Shown piece by piece: positions 47,083 to 58,641 of a stretch of 64,000 nt of DNA. How positions within the stretch are numbered: position 1 is the stretch's first letter; every line of letters starts with the position of its first letter. A model generated the notes under the pieces. It did no database searches, had not been told where the DNA came from, and saw only the letters and a program-made list of their open reading frames with translations. This DNA is from Dipteris shenzhenensis (lineage: Eukaryota; Polypodiophyta; Polypodiopsida; Gleicheniales): assembly GCA_047967505.1 (NCBI GenBank), contig CM106539.1. The stretch is one strand, 5' to 3'. A program made the translations under genes and the position numbers.

Positions 47083-47178
47083 GGAAATATGGCCCTTGAG
47101 GGGTCCCCTTTAGGGGCAAGGGCTGTGTTGGAATATGTCCCTTGCCCCTAAAGAGGACCCCTCAAGGGACATATTTCC
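47083..47178. repeat. Near-perfect 40-bp inverted repeat (hairpin)
   Basis: Left arm 47083-47122 and right arm 47139-47178 are reverse complements except for about two positions, with a 16-nt loop (47123-47138). Arms contain CCCTTGAGGGGTCC and its complement. The arms are G/C-rich against an AT-rich background. Compatible with a foldback element, a MITE remnant or a small-RNA precursor. Confidence 0.9.
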
Positions 47179-49572
47179 TTCAAGTTTAAATACTATTATT
47201 TTTTTAATTATTGTCTATCTTTAAATAACCTATTCACCTTTTGAAATCAGTTTCAAATAATTGTTCTTTTCTTTACACAAACAGGTAAAGAAACCAAAAT
47301 ACCATGTCCGAAAAAGTTGAAGACTGGCACAAAGCAAGCTGAAGCTGTTGGAAATGAGAAATGTGAAACTCTTAACATTTCAAATGTGTTTATAGACACC
47401 AAGAAAGAACAATAGGTAGAGGGGCATGCCTCGTGTGGAAAAGAAGACAATGAACAACTATTCAATGGAAGTCGGTTGGAAGATGACAACTCCTTGGAGG
47501 ATTTTGGAGATTAGGAAAATGACGAGGATGATCAAATGTTAGACAAAGTAAAAAAGCAGCAAGCAATGGCACAGGGGGATCTGAAAGTTGCAAAGGAGAG
47601 AGGTATGATATTTTTGTTATTGCTAAAATGGTCCAGGGATGGAGAAAATTGGTCATGAAGGGAAAGAAAAGCAGGAAAAAGTGGAAAAGCCAGCTAAAAT
47701 TGGAAAAAAGCAGGTCGCACCTTTCTGGATAAAAACAACAGTCACTATTTCGACCATAACGTTTGATTCCTAACTCGGATTGAGGAGATCTTTACTTTTT
47801 TGGGAAAGTAAGATTGCGATCTACAAATTGCATCTATTCATGTAGTATATATTGTTTAGCAAATGAAAGTTTGCTAGTTAAGGAAGCTCTTACTAAGATG
47901 AAGTGCCACATGCAACATTAGAAGAAATCTGATGTGCACTCATTGTACATAAGCAAGAATATAGACGAAAAGGAGGGTATATACTTTTTTATAAAGATGC
48001 ACATTTACAGTCTTCTGTGTATAGCACCTCAAATGCATTTTTAATCTGACTTTATTTCTTTGTAGACAATCTAATTGGAGACATCGAAGATGATCAACAC
48101 TTCGATGAAGATGATCTACTGAAGTTAGATGAAGAAAATCTATAGCAACCAGATAGGATTATAGAGGAAACAATAGCAAGATTGGACATGCAAGACTTGC
48201 CAGGAAACCACAGCAAGGACGAAGACATAGGTGGTGGTGGGTAGTTGATTGGAAAGAATAGCAAGGGTGAACACACGGATAGTGGTGAAAAGCTCAACAT
48301 AGATAGCAGTGAGAGGGTGATCACTAAGGTAGCTGAGATTATATCAGGGCTAAAGCCTAAACTAGCGGGGACAAAGAAGAGAAAATTTAGTCAAATAGTT
48401 ACTAAGTCATATTTGATTGATCCTAGCAAATGCCCAACCCCAAATGTTAGGACCATATCTTCTATGAAATGACATTGTATGAGATCTGGTCTCACAAGTT
48501 TTAAATGAAACTCTTTTTGCAATCTATATTCTTGTTTTTTTTACAATTTATCTTCTTGTTTTTTTGATGAAATTATTTTTGCTATTTATTTTTCTTGTTT
48601 TTTTAATGATTTTTTTTTTGCAATTTATCTTCTCGTAAGTTGATATGAAATTCTTTTTGCAATTCATCAACTCAAGTATGATGGATTTGTATATGTGTTA
48701 TTGTTGATTCTAAGTGACTCCGAGGATGTTCTGCCTCAAAAAAAGTTGTTAATCTTTAATTTGAATGGAATATTGTTAAAGAGGTGGTGGCACACTACTC
48801 CTAAAATGGCCCAAGGTGGTGATGTTCATAAATTAGGCAACCATGTCATCTCTTTGCAGCCACAATTGATCAATTTCATAAAATCTTTGTGGGAGCATTT
48901 TGAGATTGCTACATGGAGTAGTATGACAAGGAGAAATGTCAGTCCCATAGTGTCTTTGATAGAAAGCAAATTGGGATATGATGAGTTTAGGGAGTTCAAG
49001 TTGCTCTTTAACTTTGCACAGGAGGATTGTTGTATAAGGGAAGAATTCCGCCACCCAACACAACTGGATGAGATGTGTCTGCTTACACCATTTAGTCATT
49101 AGCTGTGCATGACATTGACTATGATCCCATGAACACACTCCTGGTTGACGACACTCCTTTGAAAATAGCATTAAATCCATCCGGTTACTACATAACTCCT
49201 TTTGCCTATGATGGAGATCCTAATGATGATGACCTATCAGATCGGTTGCTCCCATACTTATTGGAATTAGCAAATGCCAGAGAAAGTGTTCATGCCTTTA
49301 CAATGAGATACCCTTATGAAGGCCATGTGATTGAGCACATTACAGCTACCTGTGGCGAGCATCTAGCCAAATTATTCGTTGAAGTCCTTTCTATAGATTA
49401 TGCTGACATGGGGTGTGTTCATACTTTCATTTCACTATTAAATGAAGATCCAAAGCCCACGGACTAGTTTATCATCCAACAAAGAATAGCAAACCTTCCA
49501 CATGAGATGTGCCAACAAATTCTAAGGCATAACCCTTATGTAAACCAATACCCACCATACACTAGGCCTTGA

Positions 49573-50149
49573 AGGTCAGATTGTAAAGGACTTGTACATT
49601 GGTGAATACAAATGTTGTTACTTTCTAAATACAGACTTGTATTGGTTACTTTGTAATACAGACTTTGTTGGTTACTTTGCTGATAAAATTAATGGTGAGC
49701 TGATAAATGTACTGCTATTCTTACATGGTATTGGTGCTGTTAAATGGTATTAGTGTTTGCTGATAAAAGTAATAGGTGAGTCATTATTTTAATTAGTGCA
49801 TAATATATGGTCCTTTTTTATATGTTATCTTTTATGGTATTTTTTGCTCAACCATACAGTACCAATTTTGGTTTTGGATAAAATAATACTAACTGTTAGT
49901 CAAGTGTAAGCTAAGGAATCATGTGTCATGTCTGTTATGGTGCTCATACAGTTGGCTGCTTTTGATTGGCATTACAGATCCATCAATGTGTAATAGAGCT
50001 GTACACTCTTCTACTCTAGAGCTATAGATGGAATTGCAAAAAGGGCTGATAACATCTTTAGAGACCTTACAAATGTAGGGTACAGACTAGAAGAAATAGC
50101 AACTTTGGATGTCCGAGACGACAGTCCCTCGAGTCGGCTACTAACGAGG
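49573..50149. other. Unassigned region left of element B
   Basis: AT-rich, with a local TTGGTTACTTTG duplication (49632-49680). No ORF or RNA gene seen. Homology to element A starts at about 50150. Confidence 0.5.
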
Positions 50150-50199
50150 ATCTACGATGCTTCAAGACCAAACCCATGCGCTCTCGCATATAATCGTCA

Positions 50200-51039
50200 T
50201 TAAAACTCCACATTTGGCAGACTAGGGTATCTTTGTTTTAACTCATCGATGACCGCCTGCTTCTTTTGGGCATCTTGATACCGCCAATCGGTATTTATGC
50301 CGCTCTTGAAGTGATGACTCATCAACCTCCTCATGGCGGCCATCACTACTTTGCCCTTTTTATCTTCTATTCTCTCTCTGGCAGATGTGATTTGATAGGA
50401 GAGATCCCCTGATGAGTAAGGAGGACTGACGGTAGCAAAGTCTAAAGGAGTGAAAGCTGCGCGAGCGCTTCCGGAGCAAGGAGTAGCAGTGGGAGTAGGA
50501 GAGGGAAAGGGACCTGACTGATACTGTGTCTCCGAACCAAGTGGAGACCTAAAGGAGCGTGAGTGTGCTGACTCGTCTACATCTCCCGAGTCAGCACAAC
50601 ATGAGCCGCCCGTCCTACTCTTCCTTCCCTTGCGAGAGGCATGCGCAGGTGATGACCCCGCGGTCGAAGGGGCACGAGGGGACAGTTGGGCGGTACGTCC
50701 ACCCATCAGTGTAGGGGAGGGAATTGTTGAGGTCCTTTGAGATAGCAGAGAGAAGAATCTCGCTACCTCCTCATCGCTCATCTATGCTACAAACTCATCA
50801 GGACTCCCGACAAAGCCATGCACGGCTAGCAAAGGAGTTCCCCGAGGGGTAGTCGCAGTGCTACGTGGAAGAGGAGTCGGACGAGGGGTAGTCGTAGTGC
50901 TAGGTCCGAGAGGAGTCGGACCAGGGGTAGTCCTCGGGGTAGTCGCCTGAGAGGAATCAAAGTCCTCTAGAGCATAAAGATCATGAGCTCTTCTTTTGCG
51001 AGGCTGTTCGTACTCATCGGATGAGCGATGTGATCCCAT
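50200..51039 (-). pseudogene. CACTA accessory protein (Transposase_24-like), one in-frame stop
   Basis: The start MGSHRSSDEYEQPRKRR is at 51039, and about 280 codons are read to 50200. The only interruption is a TAG between DEFVA and MSDEEVARFF (50782-50784). Features: a basic cluster PRKRR (possible nuclear signal), Thr/Pro/Gly tandem segments (TPLGPSTTTTPRP), a Ser/Pro-rich middle, then MRRLMSHHFKSGINTDWRYQD...VIDELKQRYP, which fits the start of the Ptta/En/Spm second protein. It is transcribed away from TNP2. The distal exons present in copy A are lost. Confidence 0.5.
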
Positions 51040-51079
51040 GTCTAACAAAGACACAAACACGAAAACAAAAAACAAAAAA

Positions 51080-54000
51080 ACAAACATAAGCATAGGCATA
51101 GGCATAGGCATAGGCAAGAAGAAAGAAGAGGGAAAGGAAAGAAGAGGGAAAGGAAAGAGGGAAAGAAGAGGGAAAGGAACGAAGAGGGAAAGGAAAGAGA
51201 AGAGAAAGAAGAGGGAAATAGAGAATAAGAGTTAGAGAGAATAAGCTCATGCTTATGCTTATGCGGAAATAGAGAATGAGAGAAGGGGGAAATAGAGAAG
51301 GGGGAAAGAGAGAAGCTACAGAATGAGCCTATGCAGAAATAGAGAATGAGAGAAGGGGGAAATAGAGAAGAGGGAAAGAGAGAAGCATAAGCATGAGCTT
51401 ATGCAGAAATAGAGAAGGGGGAATGAGAGAAGCATAAGCATAAGCTTATGCAGAAATAGAGAATGAGAGAAGGGGGAAAGAGAGAAGGGGGAAATAGAGA
51501 AGGGGGAATGAGAGAAGCATAAGCATAAGCTTATGCGGAAATAGAGAAGGGGGAATGAGAGAAGGGAGAATGAGAGAAGCATAAGCATGAGCTTATGCGG
51601 AAATAGAGAAGGGGGGACATAGAGAAGAGGGAGTGAGAGAAGCCTAAGCATGAGCTTATGGGGAAATAGAGAAGGGCGGAAATAGAGAAGGGGGAATGAG
51701 AGAAGCATAAGCATGAGCTTATGCAGAAATAGAGAATGAGAGAAGGGCGAAATAGAGAATGAGAGAAGGGGGAAATAGAGAAGGGGGAAAGAGAGAAGCA
51801 TAAGCATGAGCTTATGCGGAAATAGAGAAAGGGGAAATAGTCAATAGAGAAGGGGGAAAGAGAGAAGCTAGAGAATGAGCCTATGCGGAAATAGAGAATG
51901 AGAGAAGGGGGAAATAGAGAAGAGGGAAAGAGAGAAGCATAAGCATGAGCTTATGCAAAAATAGAGAAGGGGGAAATAGAGAATGAGAGAAGGGGGAAAG
52001 AGAGAAGCATAAGCATGAGCTTATGTGGAAATAGAAAAGGGGGAATGAGAGAAGCATAAGCATAAGCTTATGCAGAAATAGAGAATGAGAGAAGGGGGAA
52101 AGAGAGAAGGGCAAAATAGAGAAGGGGGAATGAGAGAAGCATAAGCATAAGCTTATGCGGAAATAGAGAATGAGAGAAGGGGGAAACAGAGAATAAGAGA
52201 AGAGGGAAAAAAGAGAAGGGGGAAATAGAGAAGGGGGAAAGAGAGACGCATAAGCATGAGCTTATGCGGAAATAGAGAATGAGCTTATGCGGAAATAGAG
52301 AATGAGCTTATGCGGAAATAGAGAAGGGGAAATGAGAGAAGCATAAGCATGAGCTTATGCGGAAATAGAGAATGAGAGAAGGGGGAAATAGAGAATGAGA
52401 GAAGGGGGAAATAGAGAAGGGGGAAAGAGAGAAGCATAAGCATGAGCTTATGCGGAAATAGAGAAGGGGGAAAGAGAGAAGCTAGAGAATGAGCCTATGC
52501 AGAAATAGAGAATGAGAGAAGGGGGAAATAGAGAAGAGGGAAAGAGAGAAGCATAAGCATGAGCTTATGCGGAAATAGAGAAGGGGGAAATAGAGAATGA
52601 GAGAAGGGGGAAATAGAGAAGGGGGAAAGAGAGACGCATAAGTATGAGCTTATGCGGAAATAGAGAAGGAGGAAATAGAGAAGGGGGAATGAGAGAAGCA
52701 TAAGCATAAGCTTATGTGGAAATAGAGAATGAGAGAAAGGGGAAAGAGAGAAGGGGGAAATAGAGAAGGGGGAATGAGAGAAGCATAAGCATAAGCTTAT
52801 GCAGAAATAGAGAATGAGAGAAGGGGGAAAGAGAGAATAAGAGAAGAGGGAAAAAAGAGAAGGGGGAAATAGAGAAGGGGGAAAGAGAGACGCATAAGCA
52901 TGAGCTTATGCGGAAATAGAGAATGAGCTTATGCGGAAATAGAGAAAGAGAGAAGGGGGAAACTTAAGCATAAGCATAAGCTCATGCTTATGCTCATGCA
53001 TGAGCATGAGCTTATGTGGAAATAGAGAATGAGAGAAGGGGGAAATAGAGAAAGAGAGAAGCTTCTCATGCTATCCGGAAATAGAGAAAGAGAGAAGCTT
53101 CTCTTATTCTCTCTTTCCCCCTTCTCTCTCTTCCCTTTTCTCTTTCCTTTCCCTCTTATTCTCTATTTCCGCATATGCTCATGCTCTCATGCTATGCGGA
53201 AATAGAGAATAAGAGGGAAAGGAAAGAGGGAGCGGAAAGAGAGAAGGGAAGAGAGAGAAGGGGGAAATAGAGAAGGGGGAAAGAGAGAATAAGAGAAGAG
53301 GGAAAAAAGAGAAGGGGAAAATAGAGAAGGGGGAAAGAGAGACACATAAGCATGAGCCTATGCGGAAATAGAGAATGAGCTTATGCGAAAATAGAGAATG
53401 AGAGAACCATAAGCATGATCTTATGCTTCTCTCATTCTCTATTTTCGCATAAGCTCATGCATAAGCATAAGCTTATGCGGAAATAGAGAATGAGAGAAGG
53501 GGGAAAGAGAGAAGCATAAGCATCAGCTTATGCGGAAGCTAGAGAAGGGGGAAATAGAGAAGGGGGAAAGAGAGAATAAGAGAAGAGGGAAAAAAGAGAA
53601 GGGGAAAATAGAGAAGGGGGAAAGAGAGACGCATAAGCATGATCTTATGCGGAAATAGAGAATGAGCTTATGCAGAAATAGAGAAGGAGAGAAGCATAAG
53701 CATGATCTTATGCTTCTCTCATTCTCTATTTCCGCATAAGCTCATGCATAAGCATAAGCTTATGCAGAAATAGAGAAAGAGAGAAGGGGGAAACTTAAGC
53801 ATAAGCATAAGCATAAACTCATGCTTATGCTCATGCATGAGCATGAGCGTATGCGGAAATAGAGAATGAGAGAAGGGGGAAATAGAGAAGGGGGAAAGAG
53901 AGAAAGCTTCTCTCATTCTCTATTTCCGCATATGCTCATGCTCTCATGCTATGCGGAAATAGAGAATAAGAGGGAAAGGAAAGAGAGAAGGGAAAAGAGA

Positions 54001-54090
54001 AAAGGGGGAAATAGAGAAGGGGGAAAGAGAGAATAAGAGAAGAGGGAAAAAAGAGAATAAGAGAAGGGGGAAGAAGGAAAGAGTTTGAGG
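51080..54090. repeat. 3-kb AGAGAAGGGGGAAATAG array with GCATAAGCTTATGC palindromes
   Basis: The array consists of tens of copies of (A)GAGAATGAGAGAAGGGGGAAATAGAGAAGG-type purine units. These are separated by GCATAAGCAT(A/G)AGCTTATGCGGAAATAG modules, whose core GCATAAGCTTATGC is a perfect palindrome. In places (about 53070-53170, 53420-53460 and 53705-53750) the complement CTTCTCTCATTCTCTATTT appears, giving large inverted repeats. All ORFs here are composition artefacts. Confidence 0.95.
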
Positions 54091-54751
54091 GGAAGAGAGG
54101 GTTCCTACGCCCATCACTGCAGCTAGCGCTTAAGGCGCTAGCTGCAGGCCAATGCAAGTAACAAAAATAATAAAAAGAAAAAAGAGGAAGCACTTACCTG
54201 AAATAGTATGTCCCGCTCGATGTAGTGGACTGGCCCTACAAAAGAGAGAAAACAACCCATTTTTTCAAATAAGATGTTAGTGGAAGGAGGAGATTACAAA
54301 AGCAACTTCTTGAAGGGAGGAGATTGAGGAGACAAGGAGAAAGAGAAGGAAGAGAAATACAAAAAAAAGAGGTGAGTTTTCTTCCTTTCTTGAAATCTCG
54401 TTTTTTGTTTCAATCCTTTCAAAACAAGCATGAAAACTAGTTTACAGGTTTAGCAATACAAGAAGAAACACTCACAAAACTAAAGCTAACAAACAAACAA
54501 CCTACATTGTTAAAACAAACTCACCTCTTGAAGAACTTCCTTTCAAGAAACCAAAGAGGAAAAAGGGTAGAGAGGGAGTACAAGAGGTAGGAGAAGGCTG
54601 AGGAGTGGAAAATAGAGTGGGAGGTTGCTTGAAATAGGTGGGAGGTCGTCGAAAATAGGTGGGAGGAGATATTGGCTTGCTTATTTGAGAGATTAGGGAA
54701 TAGGATGAAGAAAATGCCGTGCGATTAGAGTTTCGAGTTTAAACCCACAGC

Positions 54752-54836
54752 GTTGCTATATAGCGACGCTAATTCGTCACTATATAGTGACGTTTTTATA
54801 GCAACGGAACAGAGCAAAAGGTCGCTATATAGTGAC
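54752..54836. promoter_or_regulatory. Three TATATA-centred 16-bp palindromes, copy B
   Basis: Boxes at 54752-54767, 54776-54791 (GTCACTATATAGTGAC, a perfect palindrome) and 54821-54836 lie just upstream of the first TNP2 exon, as in element A. Confidence 0.5.
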
Positions 54837-54914
54837 GCTTACAGTCACTTTTTTGTTGTAGCATCAAAAGAAGCTCAAACATGCTATTTTATAACTGTTA
54901 ATATCTCTTCTTCA

Positions 54915-56789
54915 TGCTTATGTTGTGATTTTATAAGTGTAGATAGAAGGGACGAGTGGAAGCTCGTCCAATAATGCGCCAATGCCCGGGAGCACGAAGT
55001 GGCTTACGGAGAGGTTATATTGTCATTGCTCTCATTGCAAGCGAGAAGTACGACATCAACGTCGTATTATCATGCACCACTTGCGGATGTATGGGGAGGA
55101 GCCGGAACCAGTACCCCCTGTTGGTGTTACACATGTTGATGGACCGTCGATAAGTCAAAGCTATTTAAGTTCGCAATCTTATTGTATACCGGGAAATAGA
55201 ATATCTTATATTTACACGAAATCTTAAAATAGGATGAGGAGGGTGACGAGGGTACACATATACCTTCTCACTTTTAGCAAGACTATAGTCTCCTGGATGA
55301 TGACGAGGGTATGGTCGACATGATGGATTCCATTTTTAGGGGCACTACATCCCATGTACACGTGATGTCAGAGTCTGAGGTCAAAATGCAAGAGTTGCAA
55401 TCAACACAATTATACGAGGGTGCTAGGATGTCTAAACTACGTGCTTGTCTCTCAATCTTGAATCTACAAGTACAATGTGGGTGGTCGGATACAAGTGTCT
55501 CGGCCTTAATGAGGTTAGCCCTTGTATTAATTTGACTCATTATTTGGATATTGTTTGTTTTGAGAATCATCATTTGGATAGTGTCTTTGTCATAGGTTGC
55601 TCCAGAAGATGTTGCCTGCACCAAATACCATGACCGCATCAAGAGATGAAGTGAAAAAGATGCTAACAACGGTGAGTATGGATTATGATACCATCCATGC
55701 TTGCCGTAATGATTGTGTTCTCTTTTGTCGTGAGCATGGAGATTTGGCTAGTTGTGCAAAGTGTGGGGAACAATGATATAGAGATGACTTGCAGGGTGAG
55801 CGGATACCGGTAAAGGTCTTGAGACACTTTCCCATCATTGCAAGAATACAACACATGTTCCGATGCAAATCCATAGCGGAGTTGATGACATGGCATGCAT
55901 CTCATCGGTCCACTGATCACACATTGAGGATTCCCGTAGATTGTGCAGCTTGGAAGCACATAGATAATCAGTGGCCAGACTTTGCGAGGGAGCCACGCAA
56001 CTTACATCTTGGGCTAGCCATGGACGGCGTGAATCCTTTCGGGTTACGCTTGACATCTTGGTTGACATGGCCCATAGTCATGGTGAATTACAATATCCCA
56101 CCATGGCTAACAATAAAAAAGGGACACCTCATGCTTGCACTACTTGTGCCAGGAAAGTACAAGGCAAAAAACATGGACGTGTACATGGCACCTTTGATAG
56201 AGGAGTTACAGATATTATGGAGAGGAGTGTGGGTCTTTGATATTTCTAGAGCTCCTAGACATACTAATGATAATTTGGTCAGGGGTATCTTGATGTGGAC
56301 CATGCATGACTACCCAGGATATGGAGAGTGCGCAGGTACGAGATTGTGTCTTTATATGTACAATGAGGGATTATGCTTTTTTTACTCTCTTTTGCACGCA
56401 TGTCTTGTACTAACACATTCATGCACGCATGCAAGACTTGTTACAAGTGGGTACCATGCTTGTCCTGTTTGTGGACCGGCTCTGAAATGGCTTGCACGCT
56501 ACTCCAAACATATGAGGCAAAATTTTTATGAAGGTCATGCTCGATACCTTCCACTCGACCATCTCGCACGTGGAGGTCAGCTTGATCCACCACCATCATA
56601 TTTGAAGGCAAATGACTGGATTCAAGCTTGGAGGGCGAATGGAGAGGAACCTCCTCCTGGTATGAAGAGGCTATCGATCTTTCACGAGCTTCCTTATTGG
56701 GGTCAGTTACAAATCAATCATCTCTTAGATCCCATGCATATCTTCAAGAATGTGGGAGCTACTATTTGGGCACACTTGGTTGGTTCGGG
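54915..56789 (+). pseudogene. TNP2-type transposase, 3'-truncated
   Basis: This is the counterpart of 3427-5300. N-terminal zinc-like cluster YCHCSHCKREVRHQ (55015-55060); acidic exon to about 55513; core RHFPIIARIQHMF (55821-55860), GLAMDGVNPFG (56013-56045), NYNIPPW and ILWRGVWVFD (56215-56240). In this copy 55789-56829 is open without the stops seen in A, and it reads through YHACPVCGPALK (56452-56490) and LLDPMHIFKNVGATIW (56725-56770). A stop at 55775 and the break at about 56789, where unrelated coding sequence begins, disable it. Confidence 0.8.
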
Positions 56790-57641
56790 GGAAGGACATA
56801 ATGGCCTTCATGCGCTCTGTAATTGCTAACAATTACAGAGATTGCTTTATCCACTATAAAGACCACCCAAAGAGGTCGGCTGATGAGACCCTCGCTACTG
56901 TTCGCTCTAGGTATCCTAGTCCCCCCAATCGCCAGTTCACAGATAAATGGGGGAAGTCAAAGATTGTTACGATACTTAGCAATAAAAGATCTTCCCTTAA
57001 GAGGCAGGCACTAGCGGAGCTTGCCAGACTTGAGGCAGGTCAACCTCCAAGGGTCCCGCCCCACACCGCTCAGAAGCGTGAGTGGAAGAAGGCAATGAAG
57101 TCAGCGAGGGAGGAGCCTAGTCTGCAGCACGTGGAGGCACGGAGGATCCAGATGGAGGAGTATGGGAGCGCGCATTTTGGAGCAGGGGGTGTTGACTCAT
57201 GGGAGGCCCAATTTATAAGTATCGATCTCAAATTATAATGCTTATGTAGTTTATTAGGAGGTTGGTTGTTTCTTTGTACTAATCCCTCCACAAAGTGTAT
57301 CGCGGTCATGCAGCTTGAGATTGTGGGCAGATACCCTACTCCAGTGGAGACAGCCTACCACCGCCACCATCGCAGAGGAGATACATGGAGGCACTTCTAT
57401 GATGACGGGTTGATTACTGAGGAGCAGTATACCCGAGCTACTGGACAGGCCCCCCAGGTATTTGAAAGTAATTAAATAATGCCAAAATTATAAGTAAAGA
57501 TTTGATTTTCATACATTGATATATGTTGTCCCTTGTTTACAGGGCGCCCCTGCACAAGACGACGAGGAAGACGAGGAAGGAGGTGCAGAAGGCAGCGCAG
57601 AAGGCAGCGCAGAAGGGAGCGTGGAAGGCAGCGAGGATTAG
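56790..57641 (+). pseudogene. Transposase_24-like second CACTA protein, 5'-truncated
   Basis: Exon 56790-57195 reads FMRSVIANNYRDCFIHYKDH, RSRYPSPPNRQF, WGKSKIVTILSNKR, then SAHFGAGGVDSWEAQF. After a poorly defined intron (57196 to about 57309) the next exon reads EIVGRYPTPVETAYHRHHRR and DDGLITEEQYTRATGQ and ends at 57457 with a GTATTT donor. The acceptor TTTACAG at 57542 joins in frame to an acidic tail of EGSA repeats ending at TAG 57639-57641. The R-Y-P and 'W-x-K' blocks fit plant En/Spm 'Transposase_24' proteins that bind subterminal repeats. The N-terminus is replaced by the TNP2 fragment. The 56750-57238 frame fuses the two and could encode a chimera. Confidence 0.5.
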
Positions 57642-57989
57642 TCGTAGAAGTAGTGCTACTATTCTTTTTTGTACTTAAAGCCATTGGCTTGGCTTCATGC
57701 CTCTTGTATATAGACTCCTCTTATTTTTTGTACTTGAAGCCACATGACATGGCTTAGCTTCCTTATTTTTTGTACTTGGAGCCACATGACGTGGCTTAGC
57801 TTCGTGCTATATGTATATACAAGCACTTTTTGAGCTTTCAATTTTATTGCGTTTTGGAGTTGTAATATTTTATTTGGAATTGTAATTAAAATGCGGTTGG
57901 CTGTAAGAATTGAATTACAGAATGTGGATATGGGATTCTTGTAACTATATAGCATACATAACATACACAGTATTCTGTAAAATTTTTTA

Positions 57990-58260
57990 AAAAAAAAAGG
58001 TGCGTCTATCAGTGCGTTTAAAAACGCGTTTATATTCGCGTCTGTCTGTTCGACTTGCGTCTATACGTGCGTCTATCAAAGCGTTTATAGGCACGTCTAT
58101 TTACGCGTGTATGAGCGCTTCTATACGCGCGTAAGTCTGATATATAGACGCGCAATTAGACGCGAGTCTCCTGACGCGCAAATAGACGCGCCCGTAAGTT
58201 TTTTATTTAGTTCATGAAACGCGTCTGTGCGTGCGTCTATGGGTGCTTTGTCTTGTTGTG
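57990..58260. repeat. Subterminal repeats and right terminus of element B
   Basis: Dense GCGTCTAT(A/C) and TAGACGCG units run from 58003 to 58240, ending in GGTGCTTTGTCTTGTTGTG at 58260. The terminus differs from the other two elements by a few bases. Confidence 0.85.
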
Positions 58261-58641
58261 AAGCTATTGTCTACACTACCTAAACTTATACACTTGTTTC
58301 ACTTTAGGGTGTGTTCACCAAACACACACACTCTTAAATATATGGCATGCATGTTTTTACTACTAATAAATTATCATCATGGAGACTATGCAAAAGGTAG
58401 ACTGAAATAATCAAATCTGTTGTATTCCGTCTATGATGTTGTACGATTAATATGGAAGCTGATATAGTAAACAAGCCGTGAAAATTAGTCTAAGTCTTAG
58501 TCTGTTCTTCTACTACATGGCAAACAAGAAAAGACTATCGTAAGCAAGCCCTGGACATTTCAAAATGTGATGCTAGTATTAATTTGGCACTCTTCTTGAT
58601 AGGGTTCAAAAATAGAGAGACTCAGACTGATTGAGCTGGAA

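Larger units (their letters stand above)
44505..49572 (+). pseudogene. Decayed multi-exon gene: coiled coil, RING-like motif, FCP1/NIF phosphatase-like domain
   Basis: The probable start MSPRKPKGITSPTSKKLD (44505) follows a CTTTGCAG acceptor. Heptad-like sequence (45028-45300) and a Cys/His motif follow: CVCCGLGF...APCLHTYHMC...CIQPSCN (45559-45700), which resembles a RING finger. A GTAGGT donor at about 45739 and a CAAACAG acceptor at 47284 would remove a 1.5-kb intron holding the minisatellite and hairpin. Acidic exons (47285-48472) lead to an FCP1-type HAD domain: KKLLIFNLNGILL (48736-48775), FEIATWSSMTRRNVSPIV (48900-48953) and NTLLVDDTPLKIALNP (49132-49179). The nucleophile Asp of the first motif is Asn, so phosphatase activity is not expected. 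Stops and a frameshift at about 49100 show decay. Whether all parts are one gene is inference from frames and splice signals. Confidence 0.5.
50150..58260 (+). mobile_element. CACTA-like element B, left-truncated
   Basis: It has the same gene order as element A, but the sequence left of about 50150, including the distal accessory exon of A, is missing. After the first two-thirds of TNP2 (break at about 56789) it switches to a second Transposase_24-like gene on the plus strand, and it ends with subterminal repeats and CTTTGTCTTGTTGTG at 58260 (complement CACAACAAGACAAAGCA), a variant of the element 2 terminus. The missing DUF4218/4216 part of TNP2 makes it non-autonomous. Confidence 0.75.

Noticed and set aside
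51316-54193. Minus-strand ORFs with repeated FPLLYFPLLSF-type segments
   Set aside because: These are translations of the purine array and have repeat periodicity only.
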